DNA of 64,000 nt from contig JAJXVB010000001.1 in the NCBI GenBank assembly GCA_021782365.1, positions 346,223-410,222 of the forward strand. The letters are read 5' to 3'. The DNA comes from Pseudomonadota bacterium. Its GTDB lineage: Bacteria > Pseudomonadota > Gammaproteobacteria > Burkholderiales > Gallionellaceae. Shown piece by piece: positions 1 through 8,625 of the stretch. The stretch's first letter is position 1; every line of letters begins with the position of its first letter. A program made the position numbers and the translations under genes. The notes beneath the pieces are model-generated. The model did not search any database. It saw nothing but the letters and a program-made list of their open reading frames with translations, and was not told the DNA's origin.

Positions 1-1375
1 TCAGCTCCGCAATCAGGGCGGCGGCATCCTCGCGCGGCGGATCTGACAATCCAACGAGCCCCAGGAGTTCAAATTCATCGCCATATCCCGCCGCCACTGC
101 GAGCACGCGCGCCCCGCTCTCGGCAAGCCCGGCCTTTGCCTGATCGAGCGCTTCCTGCTGTTTTGAATCGAGCCTGCAAAGCGACCCTATGACCTTGGCG
201 GCCCCCTTGACCGCATGCCACTCTTTTCCGTCAACTTCATAGATCCCCATGCTGCGCCGGCTTCCGGGATCGAAGGGCTGGAATGCCTCCCTGTCGGGCG
301 CATCCTTCAGAAGGCCCTGGGACCTTGCCGGTTCGAGTATCGCCATGTCGAGCGGATCCTGCGTCGCATCGTCGCTCGCAAGAGCCGCCGCGCGCAGCAC
401 GCCATTCTCGTCTGTCCCGTTTGCAAGCGCCACGACACCTGACAAGGAGAGCGTGTTTTGCGTCAGCGTTCCGGTCTTGTCGGATACCAGCGTGTCCATC
501 GCGGCAGCCTCTTCGACAGCAGGCAGCCTGGTCACCAGCACGCCCCTATGCGCAAGCTGCAGGCTGCTGATCGCGGTCGCAAGCGTATAGGTCGCAGGGA
601 GCGCGACAGGAACGGATGCAACCAGCAGCATCAATGAAAAAACGGCGGTATCCAGAAGCGGCATATGGTGCAGCAAGGCATAGACGACGACCGCGACCAC
701 CAGGACTGCGTCGAACAGCACCAGCCTTTTCACGATCGCGAAGATGGTGAGCTGCATGTGGCTCGGCGCATTGGAAGTTCTCACAAGCTCGGCGGTGCGA
801 CCGAAGTAGGTATGAAGGCCCGTGGCGGTCACTTCCCCGCTGGCCTCTCCCTGGCGCACGATGGCGCCTGTATAGGCTGGCTGATTCGGGCCCACATCGA
901 CAGGCAGGGATTCTCCCGTGAGAGACGACTGGTCCAGCGCCACTTCTCCTTCGAAAAGCATCAGGTCCGCCGGAACGATGTCGCCGGCGCGCACATGCAC
1001 GGCATCCCCTGGCACGACCTCTTCGGCTGGCACCTTCTTCCATTGACCGTCGCGCAGCACGCGCGCATTGACATGCAGTTGCTTGCGCAGCAAGGCAAGC
1101 GCATCCTTAGCGCGCTGCTCCTGCATAAAGGCCACCACCGCGTTGAATACGAGCAGCATTGCGATGACCATGGCTTCCATCCTGCGCCCCAGGAGCAGCT
1201 GGAGCGCGATCACGGCTTCCAGCATCCAGGGAACGGGCGCCCAGAATTTTCCGAGCAGTTGCTGCCAGGCCGGCACGATTTTTTCGGCGATGGCATTCGG
1301 GCCAGACTGTTCCAGCCTCACCCTGGCCTCATCCTCGCTCAGCCCCCGAACAGATGATGGATTTGGAGCTTGCAT
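1..1375 (-). CDS. Proton-efflux P-type ATPase, 3' end cut by the window edge
   Basis: The first 458 codons are present. It begins with a short cytoplasmic N-terminus and a LSEDEARxRLEQSGPN segment typical of the cation-ATPase N domain. Next come a membrane hairpin, the actuator motif (LTGESLPV), the helix with PVALPATYTLATA, and the phosphorylation motif DKTGTLT with Asp299. The combination of a very short N-terminus and PVALPAT is typical of plasma-membrane H+-exporting (type III) ATPases rather than Ca2+ or heavy-metal pumps; this assignment is family knowledge. The ATG at 1375 has a good GGGAGGAAGAGG ribosome binding site. The gene lies 37 bases after the exporter operon on the same strand and may be its last member. 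The nucleotide-binding domain and C-terminal helices are outside the window. Confidence 0.88.
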   Translation of the reverse strand, partial: MQAPNPSSVRGLSEDEARVRLEQSGPNAIAEKIVPAWQQLLGKFWAPVPWMLEAVIALQLLLGRRMEAMVIAMLLVFNAVVAFMQEQRAKDALALLRKQLHVNARVLRDGQWKKVPAEEVVPGDAVHVRAGDIVPADLMLFEGEVALDQSSLTGESLPVDVGPNQPAYTGAIVRQGEASGEVTATGLHTYFGRTAELVRTSNAPSHMQLTIFAIVKRLVLFDAVLVVAVVVYALLHHMPLLDTAVFSLMLLVASVPVALPATYTLATAISSLQLAHRGVLVTRLPAVEEAAAMDTLVSDKTGTLTQNTLSLSGVVALANGTDENGVLRAAALASDDATQDPLDMAILEPARSQGLLKDAPDREAFQPFDPGSRRSMGIYEVDGKEWHAVKGAAKVIGSLCRLDSKQQEALDQAKAGLAESGARVLAVAAGYGDEFELLGLVGLSDPPREDAAALIAEL

Positions 1376-1412
1376 CCTCTTCCTCCCGCAGTCAGACTTC
1401 CGGTCTGACAAT

Positions 1413-2858
1413 TCAATATGCAACCTGTTCCGGATTCCCGCCCATGGCCACAAAAAATGCCGTCGTATCCTGTAGCCGCTGTGCGCAAGCCTCGAGATAA
1501 TTCAACCTCGCCTGATGATATTGCATGTCGGCATTCAGAACCTGCAGGTAGTTCACCGTTCCAGCCCGGTAATTCGCCCTTGCCAGATGAAGCGCATCCT
1601 TTGCAGCATTAAGCCCCTGTGAATAAGCCAGAGAGACTTTTGCATCATGCTCCAGCGCCCGCAATGTGTCCGCGACCTGGGTCAAGGCGCTGATGACGGT
1701 CTGGCGATACAATGCCTGGCTCTGCCGGTAGGCCTCTACCGCACCCGCCTTTCTTGCGGCAAGCGTGCCGCCATCGAAAAGCGGCGTGCTGATATCCGGT
1801 CCTACATTCCAGAAGCTCCCGTTCTTGGCGAGCAGATTGTTCATCGAAGTGCTGTTCTGCCCGAAGGAAGCGCTGAGCGTAAAACTCGGAAACTGCGCGG
1901 CGCTCGCCACGCCTATGTTTGCGCTCGCCGCATGCATCCCCGCTTCTGCAGCCAGGATGTCTGGACGCTGACGCACGAGTTTAGATGGCAGCGACAGGGG
2001 CAGTTTTTCAGGCAAGACCAAATCGTCCATCGAGAATTCGGGAGGCTGCCATTCCGATGGCGCATACCCCGCGAGGCTTGCAAGCAGATGTCCGGATTGA
2101 CTCAGCTTTTGCTGAAGCGAGGGCAGGGATGCCTCGAGCAATGATAGCTGGCTCTGCAAGGCAAGCACGGCAGAATAGGCGGCTACCCCCGCCTTCGACT
2201 GTTTTTCCGCAATCGATATTTCTTCCCCTTGCAGCGCGATCATCTCATTGGTCAGCTCAATTTCATCGCGATAGGCGGCCATTGCGATCGCCGTATTCAC
2301 GATGTTTCCGACAAGGACCAGATAGCTGCCCTGCACAATCGCGCGCTGCTGGTCTGCCTGCGCCTGCAGATTCTCTACCATGCGGTGCTCGCCTCCGAAT
2401 ACATCGAGCGCATAGCTCACCGATGCGGAGAGCGTGACCAGATTGAAGATGGGAGCCGGCGCATCGCTGCCAAAACGCTCCGGAGAAAACTTCTGCCGGG
2501 AAGCCGCCACATCGAGGCTTGCCTGCGGATAGAAGATTCCATACCCGGCCCTTAAGTTGTCATGGCTCAGGCGAAGGCTGGCCTCCGCCGCTTCCAGAGT
2601 CGGATTGTTGTGCACTCCTTCTGCGACCACTGCATCGAGCTGCTTCGATCGATAAAGCTTCCACCACCCTGAAGCAGGTTTTGCGCCCTTATCAAAATGC
2701 TGGGATACCTTTGACGCCGTGACTGTGTCATCCGGATCCTGTTTCCGATTGTAATGCGTACTCTCGGGCGCTTTTGGCGGGACAAAATCGGGTCCCAGGG
2801 TACATGAAGTAAGCATCGCCCCTAAAAGCGCAAACAGGCGTTTTGTCAGGAGGCTCAC
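1413..2858 (-). CDS. NodT-family outer-membrane efflux lipoprotein
   Basis: A 481-residue TolC-like outer-membrane factor that would form the exit duct of the tripartite exporter encoded just upstream. The GTG start at 2858 overlaps the HlyD gene stop (GTGA). It gives a short signal sequence ending in the lipobox LTSC (Cys at about residue 18), followed by TLGPDFVPPKAP, the classical N-terminus of NodT/OprM-type channels. Two outer-membrane-efflux repeats follow, with LRLSHDNLRAGYGIFYPQ and later RQRPDILAAEAGMHAASANIGVASAAQFPSFTL. Upstream in-frame codons would extend the protein by 88 residues into the HlyD gene and remove the signal peptide from the N-terminus, so the GTG is preferred. The substrate is unknown. 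Confidence 0.9.
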   Translation of the reverse strand: MSLLTKRLFALLGAMLTSCTLGPDFVPPKAPESTHYNRKQDPDDTVTASKVSQHFDKGAKPASGWWKLYRSKQLDAVVAEGVHNNPTLEAAEASLRLSHDNLRAGYGIFYPQASLDVAASRQKFSPERFGSDAPAPIFNLVTLSASVSYALDVFGGEHRMVENLQAQADQQRAIVQGSYLVLVGNIVNTAIAMAAYRDEIELTNEMIALQGEEISIAEKQSKAGVAAYSAVLALQSQLSLLEASLPSLQQKLSQSGHLLASLAGYAPSEWQPPEFSMDDLVLPEKLPLSLPSKLVRQRPDILAAEAGMHAASANIGVASAAQFPSFTLSASFGQNSTSMNNLLAKNGSFWNVGPDISTPLFDGGTLAARKAGAVEAYRQSQALYRQTVISALTQVADTLRALEHDAKVSLAYSQGLNAAKDALHLARANYRAGTVNYLQVLNADMQYHQARLNYLEACAQRLQDTTAFFVAMGGNPEQVAY

Positions 2859-3835
2859 CTGTCTCCCCCTATGTAAACATCCACGAGCTGCCCAGGATAA
2901 AGTGAAACATCCTTGGGTCTTGCGAATCTGAAGATGACGGGAAGCACCCTGACGTCCACCCTTTCCGTCCTCTGATTCGACAGCTCTATTTTCGGTGTGA
3001 CATAGGGCTGCACCCTGACATATTCCAGTGGAATGTTGATGTCGCTCCCCCTGATGAACATGCGCGCATGCATTCTGGATGGCGCAGGCAGCCTGCTGAC
3101 GAGTATCTCGTCGACATAGCACCGCACTTCAACGAGCTCTCCCGCGCTTCCCATCACGATGGTCGGCATCATGTTACCGGTATAGCTGTCGTAAGCGCCT
3201 TGAGGCGAAACATAGCCTCCGACTGCCGCATTGACAGCCAAGACCGAGCCGACGGATGGAGCCTTGATGACATACTTGGACAGCAAAACGGATGACGCCT
3301 GATAGCTCTTCAATGCGGCCTGATACTGCTTCTCTGCGACCGCAAGGCTGGCCTTTGCTACCGACACTGCATTGCGCGCGCTGTCCAGCACATCCAGGCT
3401 CACCGACCTTTCATCCATCTCATGCGATTTCTCCTGCTTATCGAGCGTGTCCTCCAGGCTCTTGAGGCTCGCTTTCGCAAGCGTGATCTGCGCAAAAGCC
3501 GCATCGGCCTGCGCCTTCTGTTGATCCACGGTTGCGCGCTGCAGGGAGTCGTCTATCGACATCATGGGTGTGCCAGCCTTCACGTATTGACCTTCTGAAA
3601 CCATGATCCTGGTCACCACGCCCGATACCTCGGGATAGATGTTGATGTTTTCGCCGCTCTCCTGACTGCTCTCTATGATGCCGTTGGCATAAATGCCTTT
3701 TGCATAGGGATTGGATGCCGGATTGAATGCGGGAGGCTGGGGTTTGCCCTTCAGGCCATAGACATAAGCGCTTATGAAGCCTGCCAATATGCCGATGACG
3801 GCGACCGCGATCAGTAACCTATTTCTCATGCTCAT
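2855..3835 (-). CDS. HlyD/DevB-type periplasmic adaptor of the ABC exporter
   Basis: A 326-residue membrane-fusion protein. One N-terminal membrane segment (about residues 6-24) precedes a lipoyl-like half (YPEVSGVVTRIMVSEGQYVKAGTPMMSID), a helical hairpin (about 75-165) rich in Ala, Gln and Lys, the second lipoyl half, and a beta-barrel ending in VSLYPGQLVDVYIGG. It would bridge the inner-membrane FtsX-like permease to the NodT lipoprotein. Its start overlaps the ATPase gene by 17 bases and its stop overlaps the lipoprotein start, so the set is translationally coupled. The layout matches DevBCA/MacAB-like exporters, which carry glycolipids, antibiotics or peptides; the cargo here cannot be told. 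Confidence 0.9.
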   Translation of the reverse strand: MSMRNRLLIAVAVIGILAGFISAYVYGLKGKPQPPAFNPASNPYAKGIYANGIIESSQESGENINIYPEVSGVVTRIMVSEGQYVKAGTPMMSIDDSLQRATVDQQKAQADAAFAQITLAKASLKSLEDTLDKQEKSHEMDERSVSLDVLDSARNAVSVAKASLAVAEKQYQAALKSYQASSVLLSKYVIKAPSVGSVLAVNAAVGGYVSPQGAYDSYTGNMMPTIVMGSAGELVEVRCYVDEILVSRLPAPSRMHARMFIRGSDINIPLEYVRVQPYVTPKIELSNQRTERVDVRVLPVIFRFARPKDVSLYPGQLVDVYIGGDR

Positions 3836-4511
3836 CCCCCGTTATCCTGCCGTCTTCCATGTTGATGATGCGGTGCGCATATTCGAATATCCTGCTGTCA
3901 TGAGTGACGATGATGATGCAACGCCTGTCGTTCAATACATGTTCCCTGACGAACTCGAGTATCTTTCTTCCCGTATCCCCGTCGAGCGATGCAGTCGGCT
4001 CATCAAATATCAGGATGTCGGGGCGGCTCGCGATCGCGCGCGCGATCGCAACCCGCTGCTGCTCTCCCCCGCTAAGCTTGACTGGAGGAAGCTCGGCCCT
4101 TTGCGCAAGCCCGACGATTTCCAGGTATTCATGGGCGACCTTGATGGATTCCTTCCAGTCCCGCTTCTTGAGGATCAGCGGCAGCGCGACATTCTCGACC
4201 GTGGTGAGCCTTGGGAAGAGATGATAATCCTGGAACACGAAGCCTATCTTGTTCAGCCTGAAATCGGCGAGCTCGTCGCTCGACATCTTCCAGATATCCC
4301 TGTCCTCGACCAGAACCGTGCCCGAATTGGGCTTCAGGATGCCCGAGATCATGCTCAAGAGCGTCGTCTTCCCGCTCCCCGAGGGGCCTACGATGTAGAG
4401 CATTTCACCGAATTTCGCTTCAAAGCTTACCGACTTCACCGCCATGGTTCTTGCATCGCCTTCGCCAAACCACTTGGCCAGATCGGTCGCCTGGATCGCA
4501 AGGTTCCCCAT
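3819..4511 (-). CDS. ABC transporter ATP-binding protein (DevA/MacB/LolD type)
   Basis: A 230-residue stand-alone nucleotide-binding protein. Walker A is GPSGSGKTT (about residue 40), the Q-loop region is FVFQDYHLFPRLT, the signature is LSGGEQQR, Walker B is ILIFDEPTASLD, and the switch histidine lies in IIVTHD. This sequence set is typical of the LolD/MacB/DevA branch that partners with FtsX-like permeases and works by mechanotransmission rather than classical transport. It follows the permease gene by one base and overlaps the adaptor gene, supporting a four-gene operon read leftward from 5649. Confidence 0.93.
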   Translation of the reverse strand: MGNLAIQATDLAKWFGEGDARTMAVKSVSFEAKFGEMLYIVGPSGSGKTTLLSMISGILKPNSGTVLVEDRDIWKMSSDELADFRLNKIGFVFQDYHLFPRLTTVENVALPLILKKRDWKESIKVAHEYLEIVGLAQRAELPPVKLSGGEQQRVAIARAIASRPDILIFDEPTASLDGDTGRKILEFVREHVLNDRRCIIIVTHDSRIFEYAHRIINMEDGRITGDEHEK

Positions 4512-4512
4512 G

Positions 4513-5649
4513 TCAGCCTCTGAAGATGTCGAAGGGTTCTATCCTGATCACCTTGCGTATGCCAATGAGGCTGGAAATGCCCGCGATGATGAGCACCATG
4601 ACAAACGCGATGCCGAGGTTGAGATCGGTTATCTGCGCGGCATAATCGGGCATCTTGAGCTTTGCCGACATGATGATAAACGATGCCAGGCCCACCCCCA
4701 GCCCATAGCCAAGAAAAGCCGTGAAACCGGCCTGAAAGAGAATCATGGAAACCAGCTCTCGCCCTTTTGCGCCTATTGCCTTGAGAGCGCCGAACTTCTC
4801 CAGGTTTTCGAGTATGAAGGTGTAAAAGGTCTGCCCCGATATGGAAAGACCCACGATGAAACTGATCAAGGTCATCAGCATCACGTTGATGCCAAGGCCA
4901 GTCTGGTACTTGTAGAAATTCGATATCTTCTGGATGAATTCATCGTCGGTGAGCGCCTGATACCCGAGCTTGTTCACCTCCTGCTTGATATGAGGGATGT
5001 CGTTTTGGCTTTTTGGCTTGACTAGTATGTAGGATGCGGTGAAACGGGTCGATGGAAGATAACTGATCGCCCTGCTATAGGTTGTGTATAGCGTGGGAAT
5101 TCCGAAAAGTCCGGAAATGTTGGCCCTGGCGATGCCGACGACCACCCCGTGGTGATCGTTGATTTCAAATTCCGATCCCACCTTCGGGTTTCCAAGCTTC
5201 CTGATCTCGGCGTCCTGCACGACGATAAAGCCGTTTTCAGCATAGATGTCCTCGATCTTCCCCTGGATCAGATCAGGGCGGCCGAACAGGCTTGCATCAT
5301 CGAGGCCGATGACGGTCACTGCCTGATACACGCCGTTCTTGAGCTTGACCTGGGCGCCCCCCGAATAAAGAGGCACCGCGTATTTCACGCCGTCTATGCT
5401 CCTCACAGCATCCTGCACGTAATCTGGCATGGGTATGCTGCTCGATACATTGTTGACTGCGGGATCCAGCACCCACATCTTGGCGCCTATGTTGGTCACG
5501 GTGGACGAGGCTCTGGACAGGATGCCGGCAAACATCGAAGTCATCATGACCATCAGGAAGACCGCAAAAGTGATTCCCACGAGCAGCGCGGCGAACTTTC
5601 CCTTGTCATTGACCAGCAGCTTGAATGCGATTTTCAGGATACCGCTCAT
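4513..5649 (-). CDS. FtsX-like ABC permease (DevC type)
   Basis: A 378-residue permease, first gene of the exporter operon. One membrane segment at about residues 18-40 (FAALLVGITFAVFLMVMMTS) is followed by a large periplasmic MacB-PCD-like domain (about 50-250) and three C-terminal membrane segments, with the FtsX-type motif LEKFGALKAIGAKGRELVSMILFQA between the first two. The ATG at 5649 has an AGAGG ribosome binding site; an upstream in-frame start would add 14 unrelated residues. It lies 76 bases downstream of the OxyR-like gene on the same strand, so read-through from that gene is possible. Confidence 0.9.
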   Translation of the reverse strand: MSGILKIAFKLLVNDKGKFAALLVGITFAVFLMVMMTSMFAGILSRASSTVTNIGAKMWVLDPAVNNVSSSIPMPDYVQDAVRSIDGVKYAVPLYSGGAQVKLKNGVYQAVTVIGLDDASLFGRPDLIQGKIEDIYAENGFIVVQDAEIRKLGNPKVGSEFEINDHHGVVVGIARANISGLFGIPTLYTTYSRAISYLPSTRFTASYILVKPKSQNDIPHIKQEVNKLGYQALTDDEFIQKISNFYKYQTGLGINVMLMTLISFIVGLSISGQTFYTFILENLEKFGALKAIGAKGRELVSMILFQAGFTAFLGYGLGVGLASFIIMSAKLKMPDYAAQITDLNLGIAFVMVLIIAGISSLIGIRKVIRIEPFDIFRG

Positions 5650-5725
5650 GCAAATCCTCTCGGCGGGAGATACGCCCGAATATACACCCAATCCGTGACG
5701 GGTTCATGCATGCATCCGGACCCAG

Positions 5726-6631
5726 TCAGACCAGAAGGTCGATCCCTCTCAATTTGACCAGTTTAACGGCGCTGATCAGCGCATCGATCGCCTGCGTGCG
5801 CGCATAGCTCTTGCGCCATGCGATCGCAATCCGCCTGGATGGAACTGGCTTCACAAAGGGAATGACCTTCAGAAGCGGGCTTCGGTAGCGCTCGCTGTTT
5901 GCCGAGGCTGGCAGCACGGTGATGCCGAGGCCTGATGCGACCATGTTTCTTATGGTTTCAAGCGAAGTGCCCTGCTGCACTTCGGCGCCCTTTCTGGTCA
6001 TCTCGGGGCAGGCCTCCGCGACCTGATTGCTGAAGCAGTGACCGGAATCCAGAAGCAGCACTTTTTCCTCTGCAAGTTCTCCAGGATGGACGCTGCGCCG
6101 CTTGGCCCAGCGGTGCTCGCTGCTCACGACGACCTCGAAAGATTCATCGTATAAGGGATGGGTCAGTATGCCCGCATCCCCGAAGGGAAGGGCGATGACG
6201 ATGACATCGAGCTTGCCGTTCTTGAGCAGCACATCGAGATTGGCGGTGATGTTTTCCTCGATTTCCAGAGGCATGCTCGGCGCAACCTCCTTCAGCGCCG
6301 GGATCAGATCCGGGAGCAGATAGGGGCCCACGCTATAGATGATGCCGATTTTAAGCGGCGATTCGAGCTGGTTTTTGCCATGAGCTGCGATCTCTCTTAT
6401 ACGCTCAACCTCTTCCAGCGCACGCTGCGCCTGCTCGACGATGGCGCTGCCGACCGGCGTGATGGCGACTTCCCCCCGCCCGCGCTCGAATATCCTGACG
6501 CCCAGCTCCTCTTCGAGCTTCTGTATCGCCAAGGACAATGCCGGCTGACTGATGAAGGACTTTTCGGCAGCGCGGCGAAAACTCTTCTCCTGCGCCACGG
6601 CCACGATGAAGCGAAGTTCGTTGAGCGTCAT
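5726..6631 (-). CDS. oxyR: OxyR-type LysR-family peroxide sensor
   Basis: A 301-residue LysR-family regulator with an N-terminal winged helix (MTLNELRFIVAVAQEKSFRR) and a substrate-binding-like domain. The peroxide-sensing cysteine pair of OxyR is present: GHC at Cys199 and a second Cys at 208, the same spacing and numbering as known for the E. coli protein. This is direct sequence evidence for a redox switch. The ATG at 6631 follows a GGGGGAAG ribosome binding site; a longer frame upstream has no LysR homology. It is divergent from rubrerythrin, rubredoxin and rubredoxin reductase, all peroxide-detoxification proteins, which fits the assignment. Two palindromes lie in the shared promoter region. 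Confidence 0.92.
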   Translation of the reverse strand: MTLNELRFIVAVAQEKSFRRAAEKSFISQPALSLAIQKLEEELGVRIFERGRGEVAITPVGSAIVEQAQRALEEVERIREIAAHGKNQLESPLKIGIIYSVGPYLLPDLIPALKEVAPSMPLEIEENITANLDVLLKNGKLDVIVIALPFGDAGILTHPLYDESFEVVVSSEHRWAKRRSVHPGELAEEKVLLLDSGHCFSNQVAEACPEMTRKGAEVQQGTSLETIRNMVASGLGITVLPASANSERYRSPLLKVIPFVKPVPSRRIAIAWRKSYARTQAIDALISAVKLVKLRGIDLLV

Positions 6632-6643
6632 GCTTCCCCCTTG

Positions 6644-6696
6644 TGATTTATATAATAAATCAATACCGTTTAAACAATCAATTAGATTTATAAATC
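6644..6696. promoter_or_regulatory. Paired palindromes in the oxyR/rubrerythrin divergent promoter
   Basis: Two related inverted repeats sit between the divergent genes. TGATTTA-TATAA-TAAATCA lies at 6644-6662 (7-bp perfect arms) and GATTTATAAATC at 6685-6696 (perfect palindrome). They share the half-site GATTTA, and their centres are about 37 bases apart. This arrangement of two sites on an AT-rich promoter is what a tetrameric LysR regulator such as OxyR would need. They do not match the E. coli ATAG-N7-CTAT consensus well, so assignment to this regulator is inference. Confidence 0.5.
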
Positions 6697-6762
6697 GGGA
6701 ACCGTTACATTGCAGCCGTGGACGACAAGCCACCCCGACAACCAACCAAACAGGAGCGCAAG

Positions 6763-7236
6763 ATGAAAAGACCAGAAATCAGAACCATGGCCAATCTCGA
6801 GGCGGCTTTCGCCGGCGAATCGATGGCGCACATCAAATACCGCTATTTCGCAAAGATCGCACGCACCGCAGGAGACGAAGAGACGGCAAAAGTGTTCGAG
6901 GAAACCGCCAACCAGGAAGTGCAGCATGCCCTGGGCCACCTCGACCTGCTTTACCCCAAGGCCGAGATGACCACGGAGCGCTGCCTCAAAATGGCGATAG
7001 AAGGCGAGACTTACGAATACACCGAGATGTATCCCGGATTTCTCAAGACAGCCCAGCAGGAAGGCGATGCGGCTGCCGCCACTGAAATCGCGGAACAGAT
7101 CGCAGAATCCAAGGAGCATGCGGAAATGTTCAAGGCGACGCTCGAAAAGGCGGCAAAGCGCTTCGCGGCCCTGGCAAGGGTTGAAGAGCGCCATGCCAAT
7201 CAGTACCGCGCCGTTCTGGCCAAGGTTGGCGCCTGA
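6763..7236 (+). CDS. Rubrerythrin-type diiron peroxidase without rubredoxin tail
   Basis: A 157-residue ferritin-like protein that would reduce hydrogen peroxide in the cytoplasm. The diiron ligand pattern of rubrerythrins is visible: E in FAGESMAHIKYRYF, ExxNQEVQHA, ETYEYTEMYPGF and ESKEHAEMF. It stops after the four-helix domain and lacks the C-terminal rubredoxin domain of classical rubrerythrin. The electron donor is instead encoded as a separate rubredoxin 33 bases downstream. The ATG at 6763 is preceded by CAGGAG; an earlier in-frame codon would add 15 residues not found in the family. It is first in a likely three-gene operon controlled from the oxyR side. Confidence 0.92.
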   Translation: MKRPEIRTMANLEAAFAGESMAHIKYRYFAKIARTAGDEETAKVFEETANQEVQHALGHLDLLYPKAEMTTERCLKMAIEGETYEYTEMYPGFLKTAQQEGDAAAATEIAEQIAESKEHAEMFKATLEKAAKRFAALARVEERHANQYRAVLAKVGA

Positions 7237-7269
7237 TACAATATAACCATCTTAATCAAGGAGCATGAA

Positions 7270-7434
7270 ATGAAAGTCTGGCAATGTGTGGTATGCGGTT
7301 TCATCTACAACGAAGTGGAAGGCCTGCCGTCGGAAGGCATCGCGCCGGGCACGGCATGGGCGGACATCCCCGAAAACTGGGTCTGCCCTGACTGCGGCGT
7401 TGCGAAGTCCGATTTCGAGATGGTCGAAATCTAA
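7270..7434 (+). CDS. Rubredoxin
   Basis: A 54-residue protein with both iron knuckles, CVVCGFIYN near the N-terminus and [12 protein letters not shown] near the C-terminus, and the PxxW (IPENWVCP) segment of rubredoxins. The length is normal for a single-domain rubredoxin. It would carry electrons from the NADH-dependent reductase downstream to the rubrerythrin upstream. The AAGGAG ribosome binding site at 7258-7263 supports the ATG at 7270 (the ATG at 7265 is out of frame and immediately stopped). Confidence 0.96.
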   Translation: MKVWQCVVCGFIYNEVEGLPSEGIAPGTAWADIPENWVCPDCGVAKSDFEMVEI

Positions 7435-7440
7435 AGCCTA

Positions 7441-7456
7441 GCCCCCGTCCGGGGGC
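7441..7456 (+). terminator. GC hairpin between rubredoxin and its reductase
   Basis: GCCCCC-GTCC-GGGGGC is a perfect 6-bp stem followed by only a short, interrupted T stretch (GCTTTAATT). It is more likely an attenuator or mRNA-stabilising hairpin within the operon than a full terminator. Confidence 0.4.
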
Positions 7457-7482
7457 GCTTTAATTCCAACAAGGAGATGCTC

Positions 7483-8625
7483 ATGAAACCCATCGTCGTG
7501 CTGGGCAGCGGACTTGCAGGCTATACGCTGGTGCGCGAATTGCGAAAACTTGACGGCGACATCCCCATCACCCTGGTGACCAAAGACAGCGGCGACTATT
7601 ACTCGAAGCCCACTCTTTCCAATGCCTTTGCGCAGAACAAGGAACCGGGAAGCCTCGTCCTGACTCCTGCTAAAACGATGGCTGAGCAGCAGAAATTCAT
7701 TCTGCTTGCAAACACCGAGGTGCGCGCAATCCACCGAGCGGAGAAGAAGCTCGACACGACAGCGTGCGTCATCGAATACGAAAAACTGGTGCTGGCCATG
7801 GGCGCCGACCCGATACGCATCCCGTTGCAGGGGGATGCCGCAAATGAAGTTTTGTCGGTCAACGATCTTTCCGACTACGCAAGGTTTCGCGAAAGGCTAA
7901 AAGACGCGGAATCCGTGGCCATCATGGGCGGCGGTCTGATAGGCTGCGAATTCGCCAACGACCTCGCTCACGCCGGATACAAGGTTTCGGTGATCGATCC
8001 CGGCCCCTACCCGATCGCAGGACTGCTTCCTGAAGAGGCCGGAAGACAACTGCTTGAACCGCTGCAGAACATCGGCGTCAGCTGGCATTTCGGCAAGGCG
8101 GCGCAGCGAGTCGATCGCTCAGGCCAGTCTTTCCAATTGACGCTGACAGACCAGACCGTAATCTCCGCGGATGTCGTGCTCTCGGCCGTCGGGCTGCGCC
8201 CGCGAATACAGCTCGCAAAGGATGCCGGTCTTTCGGTCAACCGCGGGATCTCGGTCGATGAACGGCTGCAAACCTCGGATGAGGCGATCTTTGCGCTCGG
8301 CGACTGCGCGGAAATCAACGGACAGACGATGCCCTATGTGCTGCCCATCATGCATGCCGCCCGCGCTCTTTCCAAGACTCTGGGTGGATCGGACGCCAAG
8401 GCAGTCTTTCCCTACATGCCTGTAGTGGTCAAGACGCCAGCGCACCCGATCGCTGTCCTTCCTGTGCCACGCGATGCGCCGGGGTCATGGAAAATTCTGG
8501 AACAAGGGCCTGGAATCAAGATGGGATTTTTCAATCCTCAAGACGAGATGGTCGGATTTGCGCTGACCGGCGAATATGCCAAGGAGCGCAACGAGATGAC
8601 TGCCCGCTGCGCCGCAAAAACCTAA
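7483..8625 (+). CDS. Rubredoxin--NAD+ reductase (FAD, pyridine nucleotide-disulfide family)
   Basis: A 380-residue flavoprotein. The FAD dinucleotide-binding motif VVLGSGLAGYTLVRELRK is at the N-terminus, a second NAD-binding motif IMGGGLIGCEFANDLAHAGYKVSVIDPGP lies at about residue 145, and the FAD-ribityl motif IFALGDCAEING at about 270. The order and length match NorW/AlkT-like rubredoxin reductases. The ATG at 7483 has AAGGAG six bases upstream; the ATG at 7477 would sit directly on that site. It completes an NADH-to-rubredoxin-to-rubrerythrin chain. Its stop overlaps the convergent methyltransferase stop by 4 bases. Confidence 0.92.
   Translation: MKPIVVLGSGLAGYTLVRELRKLDGDIPITLVTKDSGDYYSKPTLSNAFAQNKEPGSLVLTPAKTMAEQQKFILLANTEVRAIHRAEKKLDTTACVIEYEKLVLAMGADPIRIPLQGDAANEVLSVNDLSDYARFRERLKDAESVAIMGGGLIGCEFANDLAHAGYKVSVIDPGPYPIAGLLPEEAGRQLLEPLQNIGVSWHFGKAAQRVDRSGQSFQLTLTDQTVISADVVLSAVGLRPRIQLAKDAGLSVNRGISVDERLQTSDEAIFALGDCAEINGQTMPYVLPIMHAARALSKTLGGSDAKAVFPYMPVVVKTPAHPIAVLPVPRDAPGSWKILEQGPGIKMGFFNPQDEMVGFALTGEYAKERNEMTARCAAKT

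Noticed and set aside
665..1357. 230-codon plus-strand frame within the P-type ATPase
   Set aside because: It is antisense to conserved ATPase motifs; the His/Arg-rich product is a shadow of the GC-rich minus-strand gene.
1390..1408. Inverted repeat GTCAGAC/GTCTGAC as a terminator after the NodT-like gene
   Set aside because: The stem is only 7 bp without a T-run and overlaps the ribosome binding region of the next gene; too weak to call.
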